Program-made: the position numbers and the translations under genes | Assembly: GCA_018672315.1 (NCBI GenBank) | Contig: CP076053.1 | Span: 1,227,827 to 1,291,826, forward strand | Source: Nocardioidaceae bacterium | GTDB taxonomy: Bacteria > Actinomycetota > Actinomycetes > Propionibacteriales > Nocardioidaceae | Length of the DNA stretch: 64,000 nt | Reading direction: 5' to 3' | Notes under the pieces: generated by a model | What the model was told of the DNA's origin: nothing | Seen by the model: only the letters and a program-made list of their open reading frames with translations | The model's database searches: none | Part shown: positions 1 to 7,102 of the stretch, one piece after another | Position numbering within the stretch: the stretch's first letter is position 1 | Layout: every line of letters starts with the position of its first letter

Positions 1-147
1 CATCATCAGCGGGTAGAGCACCAGCCGCGACCCGAACGCCTTGCCCTCGAACTGAGGCAGGTCCACGAAGACCGCCGCGGCCAGCTGCAGCACGGTTAGC
101 ACCCAGACGGCAGCGACCACGGGAGGGCCCGAACGGGAGGCGGTCAT
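1..147 (-). CDS. Hypothetical membrane protein, 3' part missing (window edge)
   Basis: This is the first 49 codons of a leftward gene whose remainder lies outside the window. It opens with ATG at 147. After a short polar N-terminus there is one hydrophobic stretch (about residues 9-27, VVAAVWVLTVLQLAAAVF), then a short polar loop and the start of a second hydrophobic stretch at the edge. This suggests a small multi-pass membrane protein. It is divergent from the DUF3099 gene, with only about 36 bp between the two starts. I do not recognise the family. Confidence 0.55.
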   Translation of the reverse strand, partial: MTASRSGPPVVAAVWVLTVLQLAAAVFVDLPQFEGKAFGSRLVLYPLMM

Positions 148-183
148 GAGCGGATCGTGCCACCCGCGGGCAGCGGGTAGGGG

Positions 184-444
184 GTGGTCGTGGAACAACG
201 CTCCGTACGCCGTGCCAAGCGCCGCCGCGCCTACTTCGTGATGATGGGCACCTGCCTGACCCTCATCGTTCTCGCCTGGGGCGTCGTGCGCTTCTTCTCC
301 ACCACCGCGGCTGTGGTGATGAGCCTGGTCGCCGCGGTCATCCCGCCCATCGCCGCGATCGTGGCGAACCGTGGGCTGACCGACGCCGACAACGACCCGT
401 TCACCTACCCGGACTCGGGCGGGGACGCGCGGGGCGAGCGATGA
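184..444 (+). CDS. DUF3099 family small membrane protein
   Basis: An 86-residue protein with a basic N-terminus (residues 5-15, rich in Arg and Lys), two adjacent membrane segments (about 18-38 and 42-62) and a short acidic cytoplasmic tail. The motif YFVMMGTCLTLIVLAW followed by a second helix ending PPIAAIVANR is what I know from DUF3099, a family of small actinobacterial membrane proteins of unknown function. The start is GTG 184; GTG 190 is an alternative. Its stop overlaps the ATG of the next gene by 4 bp (ATGA), so the two are probably translated together. Biochemical role unknown. Confidence 0.75.
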   Translation: MVVEQRSVRRAKRRRAYFVMMGTCLTLIVLAWGVVRFFSTTAAVVMSLVAAVIPPIAAIVANRGLTDADNDPFTYPDSGGDARGER

Positions 445-1100
445 GCTTCGCCGGCATCCCAGTGGCCGCCCTCGACTTCTACGACGACCTCGAGCTCGAC
501 AACACGAAGTCGTTCTGGGAGGCGCGCAAGCAGACGTACGCCGAGGCCGTCCGCGGCCCGATGCAGGCCCTCGCCGCGACGCTCGAGCCGGAGTTCGGCA
601 AGGCCAAGCTGTTCCGGCCCTACCGCGACGTGCGCTTCAGCAAGGACAAGACGCCGTACAAGACGCACCAGGGGCTGTTCGTCCAGAAGGCCCCGGCGAC
701 AGGCCTGTACGCCGAGGTGGCCGCGCCCGGCTTCCGTGTGGGCGTCGGTTTCTACCACGCCGAGCCGGCCCGGCTGGCGGCGTTCCGCACGGCGGTCGAC
801 TCCCCTGCGGGTGAGTCGCTGGAGCGTACGCTCGCCGCTCTCGAGGGCGCCGGCTGGGAACGCGGCGGTGACCGGCTGAAGACCTCACCGCGCGGCTGGG
901 ACGCGGACCACCCGCGTATCGACCTGCTGCGTCACAAGACGCTGACGCTGGCCAAGCACTACGGCTTCGAGGACTGGATCCACACGCCGGCGCTCGCGGA
1001 CCAGGTCGCGGCGGACTGGCGTGAGGCGATGCCGCTCGTCACGTGGGTCACCGAGCACACCCGGGTCGAGGCCGACGACGTGGTGCTGCGCGAGGGCTGA
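441..1100 (+). CDS. DUF2461 (TIGR02453) family protein
   Basis: A 219-residue soluble protein. The N-terminus FYDDLELDNTKSFWEARK and the segment FRPYRDVRFSKDKTPYKTHQ are hallmarks of DUF2461/TIGR02453, a widespread family without an assigned reaction. Length fits the family (about 210-230 residues). It overlaps DUF3099 by ATGA and is followed by a 21-bp tandem repeat that separates it from the convergent Rrf2 gene. The product should be cytoplasmic, since no signal peptide or membrane segment is visible. Function unknown. Confidence 0.85.
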   Translation: MSFAGIPVAALDFYDDLELDNTKSFWEARKQTYAEAVRGPMQALAATLEPEFGKAKLFRPYRDVRFSKDKTPYKTHQGLFVQKAPATGLYAEVAAPGFRVGVGFYHAEPARLAAFRTAVDSPAGESLERTLAALEGAGWERGGDRLKTSPRGWDADHPRIDLLRHKTLTLAKHYGFEDWIHTPALADQVAADWREAMPLVTWVTEHTRVEADDVVLREG

Positions 1101-1109
1101 GACCTCCAT

Positions 1110-1177
1110 CGGCGCGATTTTGTGCCCTCTGGGCGTGACTATGTGCCCTCTCGGCGCGATTTTGTGCCCTCTCGGCG
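1110..1177. repeat. 21-bp tandem repeat, 3.2 copies, between convergent genes
   Basis: Three consecutive 21-bp units (1110-1130, 1131-1151, 1152-1172) plus five bases of a fourth, each containing GATTTTGTGCCCTCT or a close variant (the middle copy has GACTATGTGCCCTCT). The period is two helical turns. The array lies exactly between the stop of the DUF2461 gene and the stop of the rrf2 gene. The same unit recurs at 19681-19760, again between two convergent genes, there partly inverted. The role is unknown; termination or a dispersed repeat family are possible. Confidence 0.85.
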
Positions 1178-1178
1178 G

Positions 1179-1637
1179 TCAGTGGGGCTGCCAGGCGTCC
1201 TCGTCGCCGGTGCGCTCCTGCACGGCGTCGGGCAGCTCACCCGCGGCGAGGTCGGCGATGGTGACCGACTCGAGCACCTCACGCAGGCTGGACCTCGCCG
1301 CGATCCACACCGGCTGCAGCACGGCGGCGCGCTCGTTGTACTCCACCGCCTCGGGGCGGAGGCCGTACACGCTGACCAGCGGTCCGTCGACCGCCCTGAT
1401 CACGTCGGCGACGCGCACCTCCGCCGCAGCCCTCGCCATGCGCCACCCCCCGGACTGACCGCGCTGCGAGGCACAGATGCCGGCCCGTCGGAGATCGCCG
1501 AGGATCGCCTGGAGGAAGCCGTGCGGGATGTCCTGCCGGGTCGACAGCGACTCGGCGCTGACCGGTCGACCGGACTCCTCGGTGACGATCTCGATCAGCG
1601 CGCGCAGGGCGTAGTCGGACTTGGCGGAGACGCGCAC
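1179..1637 (-). CDS. Rrf2-family transcriptional regulator without Fe-S cysteines
   Basis: A 152-residue Rrf2-type winged-helix regulator. The N-terminus MRVSAKSDYALRAL, the recognition-helix region and the later motif SQRGQSGGWRMAR are typical. Rrf2 members that bind Fe-S clusters (IscR, NsrR, RsrR) carry three cysteines in the C-terminal half. Here the only cysteine is in GICASQ at the wing, so a cluster is unlikely. It is therefore closer in type to CymR-like regulators of sulfur metabolism, which fits its position 65 bp downstream of a TauE/SafE exporter in the same orientation. It starts with GTG 1637, directly next to a perfect hairpin. A dyad upstream of tauE (2637-2656) is a candidate binding site. 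Confidence 0.85.
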   Translation of the reverse strand: MRVSAKSDYALRALIEIVTEESGRPVSAESLSTRQDIPHGFLQAILGDLRRAGICASQRGQSGGWRMARAAAEVRVADVIRAVDGPLVSVYGLRPEAVEYNERAAVLQPVWIAARSSLREVLESVTIADLAAGELPDAVQERTGDEDAWQPH

Positions 1638-1672
1638 GGCGCCAGTGTCCCATCCGAGGGGGCACTGGCGCC
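1638..1672 (-). terminator. Perfect hairpin between tauE and rrf2, abutting the rrf2 start
   Basis: Arms GGCGCCAGTG (1638-1647) and CACTGGCGCC (1663-1672) pair perfectly over 10 bp with a 15-nt loop. The hairpin lies 30 nt past the tauE stop and touches the rrf2 GTG codon, so any ribosome-binding site for rrf2 must lie in the loop or be sequestered. It may attenuate transcription into rrf2 or limit its translation. No T-run follows, which is usual for high-GC actinobacterial terminators. Confidence 0.6.
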
Positions 1673-1701
1673 GCGTACGACGCCCGTCGGCGCAGCAGAG
1701 A

Positions 1702-2610
1702 TCAGATGCCGGCCATCGTGACCGTCTCGATCTCTCCGGCAGCCTCGTTGCGACGGGCCAGGCGCTCCTGCTTGACCGCCCACACGATGCCGCTGATCCA
1801 CAGGGCGGCCACGCCGAGCGCGACGTACGCCTGGGCGGCCCCGGGCACCCCGACGGCGGAGAGGATGGTGTTGGAGTTCGTCAGGATGATCAGGCCGCCG
1901 GCGGCGACACCGAGCACGCGGGGCGCGAGGATCTTCACGAGGTACGCCGCGATCGGCGCAGCCACCACGCCGCCCGCCATGAGGGCGAGCGCCCAGGCGA
2001 AGTTGATGCCCTGCGTGCCGAGCGCCAGGAGGAAGCCGACCGAACCGCCGACGGCGACGAGGAACTCCGAGGTGTCGATCGAGCCCACGACCTTGCGGGG
2101 CTCGAGGCGACCCGAGGACAGCAGCGTGGTCGTGCCGACGGGGCCCCAGCCGCCGCCACCCAATGCGTCGAGGGTGCCGCCGAAGAGGCCGAGCGGCACC
2201 AGGAAACGCACCGACAGCCGGCCCTTGAACTGCGGCCGGCGCCCGCCGAGCACGAGAAAGCGCCACACGACGTACACACCGAGCGCCAGCAGGATGCCCG
2301 CCACCCACGGCTTGGCGGTCTCGGCGTCCAGGCTGACGAGGAAGGTCGCGCCGACGAAGGCGCCGATCGCGCCCGGCACGGCCATGATCGAGACGGTGCG
2401 CCAGTCGACGTTGCCGAGCTTGTGGTGCGCGAAGCCCGAGACGAGCGTGGTGCCGAGCTCGGAGAAGTGCACGGCCGCGGAGGCGGCGGCCGGGGCGATG
2501 CCCGCGGCGAGGAGGAGGGTCGTGGAGGTGACGCCGAAGGCCATGCCGAGGCTGCCGTCGACCAGCTGGGCGAAGAGGCCGACGACGGCGAGGACGATGA
2601 GGTTGCGCAC
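1702..2610 (-). CDS. TauE/SafE family sulfite/sulfonate exporter-type permease
   Basis: A 302-residue polytopic membrane protein of the TauE/SafE (COG0730) family, usually called sulfite or organosulfonate exporters. The start LIVLAVVGLFAQLVDGSLG and the central glycine-rich GGGGWGPVGTTTLLSSG are family signatures. About eight hydrophobic segments are visible in two halves. It starts with GTG 2610, preceded by GGAG at suitable spacing. It forms a likely two-gene unit with the downstream Rrf2 regulator. A dyad at 2637-2656 sits just upstream. Context suggests control by sulfur status; the exported ion cannot be told from sequence. Confidence 0.88.
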   Translation of the reverse strand: MRNLIVLAVVGLFAQLVDGSLGMAFGVTSTTLLLAAGIAPAAASAAVHFSELGTTLVSGFAHHKLGNVDWRTVSIMAVPGAIGAFVGATFLVSLDAETAKPWVAGILLALGVYVVWRFLVLGGRRPQFKGRLSVRFLVPLGLFGGTLDALGGGGWGPVGTTTLLSSGRLEPRKVVGSIDTSEFLVAVGGSVGFLLALGTQGINFAWALALMAGGVVAAPIAAYLVKILAPRVLGVAAGGLIILTNSNTILSAVGVPGAAQAYVALGVAALWISGIVWAVKQERLARRNEAAGEIETVTMAGI

Positions 2611-2636
2611 GGGGGAAGCTCCGATCGTGATTGTCG

Positions 2637-2656
2637 ACTAACTCACTATGGTTAGT
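2637..2656. promoter_or_regulatory. Inverted repeat upstream of tauE, candidate Rrf2 operator
   Basis: ACTAAC (2637-2642), 8 bp, then GTTAGT (2651-2656): perfect 6-bp arms, 27-46 bp upstream of the tauE GTG. AT-rich dyads of this kind are typical Rrf2-family sites, and the Rrf2 gene is in the same operon, so autoregulation is likely. This is inferred from position and symmetry only. Confidence 0.5.
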
Positions 2657-2778
2657 ACGTCGATAGAGAAACACAGATCGGACGTCGCTGCAACACCATC
2701 CGGCCGCGACGCGCCGCGGCATGCCTGGCGTGACGGCAAAGACTGCGAAGGCGTGACCCACGCCGCACGGCGTTTCGC

Positions 2779-2825
2779 TTGCGAGGGGTCCTAGGACGTC
2801 CCAGAATCGGTTACTCAGGAGTAAC
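2779..2825 (+). promoter_or_regulatory. fadE5 promoter with palindromic operator
   Basis: A candidate promoter TTGCGA (2779-2784), 17 bp, CAGAAT (2802-2807) puts the transcript start near 2814. A palindrome GTTACT-CAGG-AGTAAC at 2810-2825 covers that start, the place for a repressor operator (TetR-type symmetry). About 64 nt of leader remain before the GTG at 2890. No regulator gene is adjacent, so the cognate protein must be elsewhere. Confidence 0.5.
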
Positions 2826-2889
2826 AAGAGACGTACGCAAGCCGGCCGCCCCGCCCAGCGGGGGCCACACCGACACGAGGTGGATCGCA

Positions 2890-4749
2890 GTGGGTCACTA
2901 CAAGAGCAACATCCGCGACATCGAGTTCAACCTGTTCGAGTTCCTGAAGCGCGACGAGGTGCTCGGATCCGGCCCCTTCGAGGACGTCGACGTCGACACC
3001 GCGAAGGCGATCCTCGGCGAGGTCGACCGCATGGCCCGCGAGGAGCTGGCCGACTCCTTCGTCGACTCCGACCGCAACCCCCCGGTCTTCGACCCCGAGA
3101 CGCACACGGCACCGATCCCCGAGTCGTTCAAGAAGAGCTACCAGGCCTGGATGGACGCGGAGTACTGGCGCCTCCAGTTGAGCGCGGAGGACGGCGGCAC
3201 CCCCGCCCCCTCGACGCTGAACTGGGCGATCGGCGAGCTCGTGCTCGGCTCCAACGCCCCCATCTGGATGTACGCCGCCGGGCCGTCCTTCGCCGGCATC
3301 GTCAGCCGCAACGGCAACGAGCGCGACAAGAAGATCGCCGAGATCATGATCGAGCGGCAGTGGGGCGCCACGATGGTCCTCACCGAGCCCGACGCAGGCT
3401 CCGACGTCGGCGCCGGCCGAGCGAAGGCCACCGCCAACGAGGACGGCTCGTGGAACATCGAGGGTGTGAAGCGGTTCATCACCTCCGCCGAGCACGACAT
3501 GAGCGAGAACATCATGCACCTCACCCTCGCCCGCCCCGTGGGCGTCGAGGGCGCCGGCGGCCCCGGCACCAAGGGCCTCTCCCTCTTCCTGGTGCCGAAG
3601 TACCACTTCGACCACGAGACCGGCGAGCTCACCGGCGAGCGCAACGGCGTCTACGTCACCAACGTCGAGCACAAGATGGGTCTGAAGGTCTCCAACACCT
3701 GCGAGCTGACCTTCGGCGCGAACGAGCCCGCCAAGGGCTGGCTGCTCGGCGAGGTCCACGACGGCATCGCCCAGATGTTCCAGGTCATCGAGAACGCCCG
3801 CATGATGGTCGGCTCCAAGGCCATCGCGACGCTGTCGACCGGCTACCTCAACGCGCTGGAGTTCGCCAAGTCCCGCGTGCAGGGCGCCGACCTCGCCCAG
3901 GCCGCCGACAAGACCGCACCGCGCGTGACCATCACGCACCACCCCGACGTACGCCGGTCGCTGATGACCCAGAAGTCCTACGCCGAGGCGATGCGCGCCC
4001 TCGTGCTCTACACGGCCTCCTGGCAGGACAAGGTCATGCTCGCCGAGCACGCCGGCGAGCGCGACGAGATGGCCGAGCAGGTCAACGACCTGCTGCTGCC
4101 CATCGTCAAGGGCTACGGCTCGGAGAAGTCCTGGACGCTGCTCGGCACCGAGTCGCTGCAGACCTTCGGCGGGTCGGGCTTCCTGCAGGAGTACCCGATC
4201 GAGCAGTACGTGCGCGACGCCAAGATCGACACGCTCTACGAGGGCACCACCGCGATCCAGGGCCAGGACTTCTTCTTCCGCAAGATCGTGAAGAACCAGG
4301 CCGCCGCGCTGGGCCACCTCAACAACGAGATCCAGGCGTTCATCGACAACGAGGGCGGCAACGGCCGTCTCAAGGTGGAGCGCGAGCTGCTCGCGAGCGC
4401 GCTGACCGACGCCCAGGCGATCGTCGGCGAGATGATCAACACCCTCATGGCGGCCGACGTCCGCCAGGAGGGCGGCGACATCACCAACATCTACAAGGTC
4501 GGCCTGAACACGACCCGCCTGCTGATGGTGCTCGGCGACATCACCTGCTCCTGGCTGCTGCTGCGTCACGCCGAGCTGGCACTGGAGAAGCTGGCCGGTG
4601 ACACCGGCTCCGACCAGGCCTTCTACGAGGGCAAGGTCGCCGCCGCGCAGTTCTTCGCCCGCAACGTGCTGCCGAAGATCGCCGCGGAGCGGGCCATGGC
4701 CGAGGCCGTCGACGGCTCGATCATGGAGCTCGACGAGGCTGCGTTCTGA
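2890..4749 (+). CDS. fadE5: FadE5-type acyl-CoA dehydrogenase
   Basis: A 619-residue acyl-CoA dehydrogenase for the first step of fatty-acid beta-oxidation (FAD-dependent alpha,beta-desaturation of acyl-CoA). The N-terminus [17 protein letters not shown], the internal [16 protein letters not shown] flavin/substrate loop, [20 protein letters not shown], and the exact C-terminus IMELDEAAF match my recollection of Mycobacterium tuberculosis FadE5 (611 residues) throughout. I chose GTG 2890 because the homology begins there; the upstream in-frame extension is leader. It is alone downstream of its own promoter and palindrome and is followed by a strong terminator. FadE5 acts broadly on medium to long acyl-CoAs in mycobacteria; the same range here is inferred. 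Confidence 0.95.
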   Translation: MGHYKSNIRDIEFNLFEFLKRDEVLGSGPFEDVDVDTAKAILGEVDRMAREELADSFVDSDRNPPVFDPETHTAPIPESFKKSYQAWMDAEYWRLQLSAEDGGTPAPSTLNWAIGELVLGSNAPIWMYAAGPSFAGIVSRNGNERDKKIAEIMIERQWGATMVLTEPDAGSDVGAGRAKATANEDGSWNIEGVKRFITSAEHDMSENIMHLTLARPVGVEGAGGPGTKGLSLFLVPKYHFDHETGELTGERNGVYVTNVEHKMGLKVSNTCELTFGANEPAKGWLLGEVHDGIAQMFQVIENARMMVGSKAIATLSTGYLNALEFAKSRVQGADLAQAADKTAPRVTITHHPDVRRSLMTQKSYAEAMRALVLYTASWQDKVMLAEHAGERDEMAEQVNDLLLPIVKGYGSEKSWTLLGTESLQTFGGSGFLQEYPIEQYVRDAKIDTLYEGTTAIQGQDFFFRKIVKNQAAALGHLNNEIQAFIDNEGGNGRLKVERELLASALTDAQAIVGEMINTLMAADVRQEGGDITNIYKVGLNTTRLLMVLGDITCSWLLLRHAELALEKLAGDTGSDQAFYEGKVAAAQFFARNVLPKIAAERAMAEAVDGSIMELDEAAF

Positions 4750-4778
4750 CACGCGCCACCAGCTGCTGATCACCCGCC

Positions 4779-4812
4779 GCAGGGCCGGACCGTACGCACG
4801 GTCCGGCCCTGC
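4779..4812. terminator. Strong hairpin terminator after fadE5
   Basis: A perfect 15-bp stem, GCAGGGCCGGACCGT (4779-4793) with its complement at 4798-4812, and a 4-nt loop ACGC, 30 nt after the fadE5 stop. It isolates fadE5 from the next small gene. Confidence 0.85.
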
Positions 4813-4937
4813 CGCGTCTCGTCTCGGCAACGACGACGCGTCGGCGCGGCGTGGCGGTTGTGTCGGCGTGGCGTACGCCGGGTACGTGTGACCTGCTGCT
4901 CAGCAGCCGACTCTGCACTTCGACGAGAGGCAACACC

Positions 4938-5156
4938 ATGGGCACCGGCATCGGCGTCGTCCTGCTGGTCATCGGCGCGATCCTCTACTGGGCGATCGAC
5001 GTCGACATCCCCGGCATCAACGAGGACGCGACCGGCGTGATCCTGATGCTGGCCGGCCTGCTCGCCATCGGTCTCGCGCTCTACCTCAGCTACCAGCGCT
5101 CCAACACCCGCACCACCTACGTGCAGCAGGACCGTCGCACCGACAACCAGTACTGA
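4938..5156 (+). CDS. DUF6458 family small membrane protein
   Basis: A 72-residue protein with two membrane segments (about 4-18 and 33-52) joined by the loop AIDVDIPGINEDATG, then a polar tail ending TDNQY. This pattern is that of DUF6458, small actinobacterial membrane proteins of unknown function. ATG 4938 is preceded by GAGAGG at 4925-4930, which favours it over the longer in-frame extension. It is a stand-alone gene between the fadE5 terminator and the next gene. Confidence 0.8.
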   Translation: MGTGIGVVLLVIGAILYWAIDVDIPGINEDATGVILMLAGLLAIGLALYLSYQRSNTRTTYVQQDRRTDNQY

Positions 5157-5212
5157 CGCGCCGGGCTGTCACCCGACCGCGCTCATCGCAGGCTGACCGT
5201 AGGGTGCGATCC

Positions 5213-6025
5213 ATGAACGACGAGCAGCGGCTGCAGGCCGCCATCGACGCCTGGGCCGAGGCGTGCGCGAGCTTCCTCGCGCTCGGCCGCGCGCTGTCCG
5301 AGGACGACTGGTCCGTCCCGACAGACCTCCCCGGCTGGACGGTCGCCGACGTCTTCGGCCACACCGCCCATCTCGAGGCCGTCATGACCGGCACGGCGCA
5401 CGACGAGGTCGACCTGCCCGACTCCCCGCACGTCAGAGGCCCCGTCAACGCCTGGATCGAGCAGGGCGTGCACGCCCGCCGCGGTCGCGCGGCGCTGGAG
5501 GTGCTCGAGGAGCTGCAGGCCGCCGTCACCGCCCGCGCCGAGCACCTGCGCGCCCACCCGCCCACCGACGGCTCGGCCCGTGCCGACGGCGGGCTCGGCG
5601 ACTGGGACTGGAACACCCTGCTGTCCAACCGCGTCGTCGACGTGTGGATGCACGAGCAGGACGTACGCCGCGCCGTCGGTCGCCCCGGCGGCTTCGAGGG
5701 CGCCGCGTCGGCGCACGTCGTACGCAGCTTCCTCGGCGCCCTTCCCTTCGTGCTGGGCAAGCGCGTCGGGCTGGGGTCCGACCAGTCGGTGCTGCTGACC
5801 CTCACCGACGCCGACATGTCGCTGGCGTACGCGATGCGCCCCGAGGGCCGCGTCGGACTCACCGACGACCTCCCCGACGAGCCCACGGTCGGTCTGGCCA
5901 TGAGCACCGAGACCTTCACCGTGCTCGCCGGCGGACGGCAGGAGCCCGGCGTACGCGAGATCGCCGTCACCGGCGACCGTGACCTCGCCGACCGCGTCCT
6001 GCCTGCGCTCGCCGTGACCCCCTGA
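5213..6025 (+). CDS. TIGR03083 / maleylpyruvate-isomerase-type (DinB-like) protein
   Basis: A 270-residue protein with the N-terminal DinB-like four-helix metal-binding domain of the mycothiol-dependent maleylpyruvate isomerase superfamily. The motif DWSVPTDLPGWTVADVFGHT carries one conserved metal-ligand His; a second conserved region is DVWMHEQDVRRAVGRPG. The C-terminal third is a separate alpha/beta domain. Family members use mycothiol or are uncharacterised, so the substrate is unknown. ATG 5213 has GTAGGG just upstream; an in-frame GTG at 5204 is less likely. The next gene (GNAT) follows after 20 bp in the same direction. Confidence 0.82.
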   Translation: MNDEQRLQAAIDAWAEACASFLALGRALSEDDWSVPTDLPGWTVADVFGHTAHLEAVMTGTAHDEVDLPDSPHVRGPVNAWIEQGVHARRGRAALEVLEELQAAVTARAEHLRAHPPTDGSARADGGLGDWDWNTLLSNRVVDVWMHEQDVRRAVGRPGGFEGAASAHVVRSFLGALPFVLGKRVGLGSDQSVLLTLTDADMSLAYAMRPEGRVGLTDDLPDEPTVGLAMSTETFTVLAGGRQEPGVREIAVTGDRDLADRVLPALAVTP

Positions 6026-6045
6026 CCGCGGGACCCCCCGACCCC

Positions 6046-6543
6046 GTGAGCGCGCGCCTCAGACCGCTGCGCGACGCCGACGTCGACCGCGTGCTCGCCC
6101 TCAACGAGGAGCACGTCGCGGTGCTCTCGCCGCTCGACCGCGCCCGCCTGACGCAGCTGCGGGGCTGGGCGCAGCGCTTCGACGTCGTCGTGCTCGAGGA
6201 GCCGGACGAGGACGAGCAGGTCGTCGGCTTCGTGGTCGTGGTCGGCCCGGGCTCGGCGTACGACTCGGCGAAGTACCGCTGGTTCGACGCCGCCTACGAC
6301 GAATTCCTGTATCTCGACAGGATCGTGCTGGACGCGCGCGTGCACCGCCGCGGTCTGGGAACCATCGTCTACGACGAGGTCGAGGGGGACGCCGTCTCCC
6401 ACGGGCGCCTGTGCCTCGAGGTCGACACCGACCCTCCCAACGCCGCGTCGCTGGCCTTCCACGCCTCCCGCGGCTTCACCGAGGTCGCGCGGCTCGGGGG
6501 GCCAGGGACTGAGGTGTCCCTGCAGGTCAAACAGCTGGCGTGA
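6046..6543 (+). CDS. GNAT family N-acetyltransferase
   Basis: A 165-residue GNAT acetyltransferase. The acetyl-CoA binding signature is in LDARVHRRGLGTIVYDEVE (R/Q-x-x-G-x-G/A type), followed by the typical late strand CLEVDTDPPNAASLAFHASRG. These proteins transfer acetyl from acetyl-CoA to an amine on a small molecule, peptide or protein; the acceptor cannot be deduced. The start is GTG 6046. It lies 20 bp after the DinB-like gene and 43 bp before the SRPBCC gene, in a likely operon of small enzymes. Confidence 0.85.
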   Translation: MSARLRPLRDADVDRVLALNEEHVAVLSPLDRARLTQLRGWAQRFDVVVLEEPDEDEQVVGFVVVVGPGSAYDSAKYRWFDAAYDEFLYLDRIVLDARVHRRGLGTIVYDEVEGDAVSHGRLCLEVDTDPPNAASLAFHASRGFTEVARLGGPGTEVSLQVKQLA

Positions 6544-6586
6544 GGTCCTCCCGGACCTGACCGGCCGAGTGGAGGGGTGGTGCGAG

Positions 6587-7102
6587 GTGGCGAAGGCACG
6601 CACGCGCGAGGTGGGCAGGGCGCAACGGCACACATCGGCGGCTCCGGACGAGGTCTGGCAGCGCTGGGAGGACCACGAGACCTGGCCGCAGTGGGTGACC
6701 CGGTGCCGTGACGTCTCGATGAGCTCGCCGATGCGGTGCAACGCCACCGGTCGCAAGGAGCGCACCGACGGTGGCCGCGAGGACTTCGTCATCACCCTGT
6801 TCGTGCCGGGCCACAGCTACGCGCAGGCGACCCGGCTGCTCGGTGCGCGGGTGGAGTCGCGCTACCAGGTGCGCTCGGCCGGCGGCGGCAGCGACGTGAC
6901 GGTCTCGGTGACCCTGCGCGGCCGGCTGGCCCGCCTCTACCGTCGACGGCTCACCGAGCGGCTCGCCACCTCTCTCCCGGCGGAGCTGAGCCGGCTCACC
7001 GAGCTCGCGGAGCGCCGTGCCCAGGTCACCGCACCGACGCCCCTCGCCGATCGGCCCGGGGTCGGGCTCGAGTTGGGCGCCGTACGATCCACGGGTGCCT
7101 GA
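6587..7102 (+). CDS. SRPBCC (START/polyketide-cyclase-like) protein
   Basis: A 171-residue protein with the SRPBCC helix-grip pattern: N-terminal SAAPDEVWQRWEDHETWPQWV, mid-strand residues and a long C-terminal helix (LTERLATSLPAELSRLTEL). Such proteins bind hydrophobic ligands in a deep pocket; many are uncharacterised. GTG 6587 is preferred over GTG 6569 because GGAGGGG lies upstream at workable spacing. Its end overlaps the start of the following carboxyltransferase by 8 bp. Confidence 0.65.
   Translation: MAKARTREVGRAQRHTSAAPDEVWQRWEDHETWPQWVTRCRDVSMSSPMRCNATGRKERTDGGREDFVITLFVPGHSYAQATRLLGARVESRYQVRSAGGGSDVTVSVTLRGRLARLYRRRLTERLATSLPAELSRLTELAERRAQVTAPTPLADRPGVGLELGAVRSTGA

Noticed and set aside
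1021-1721. Plus-strand open frames across the 21-bp repeat that encode PSRRDFV-type repeats
   Set aside because: The peptide repeat is only the translated 21-bp DNA repeat (seven codons) and continues antisense to rrf2; no start signal or conserved domain.
2815-4830. A 671-codon open frame antisense to fadE5
   Set aside because: Antisense mirror of a well-conserved gene, no recognisable domain, composition typical of reverse-strand GC3 bias.
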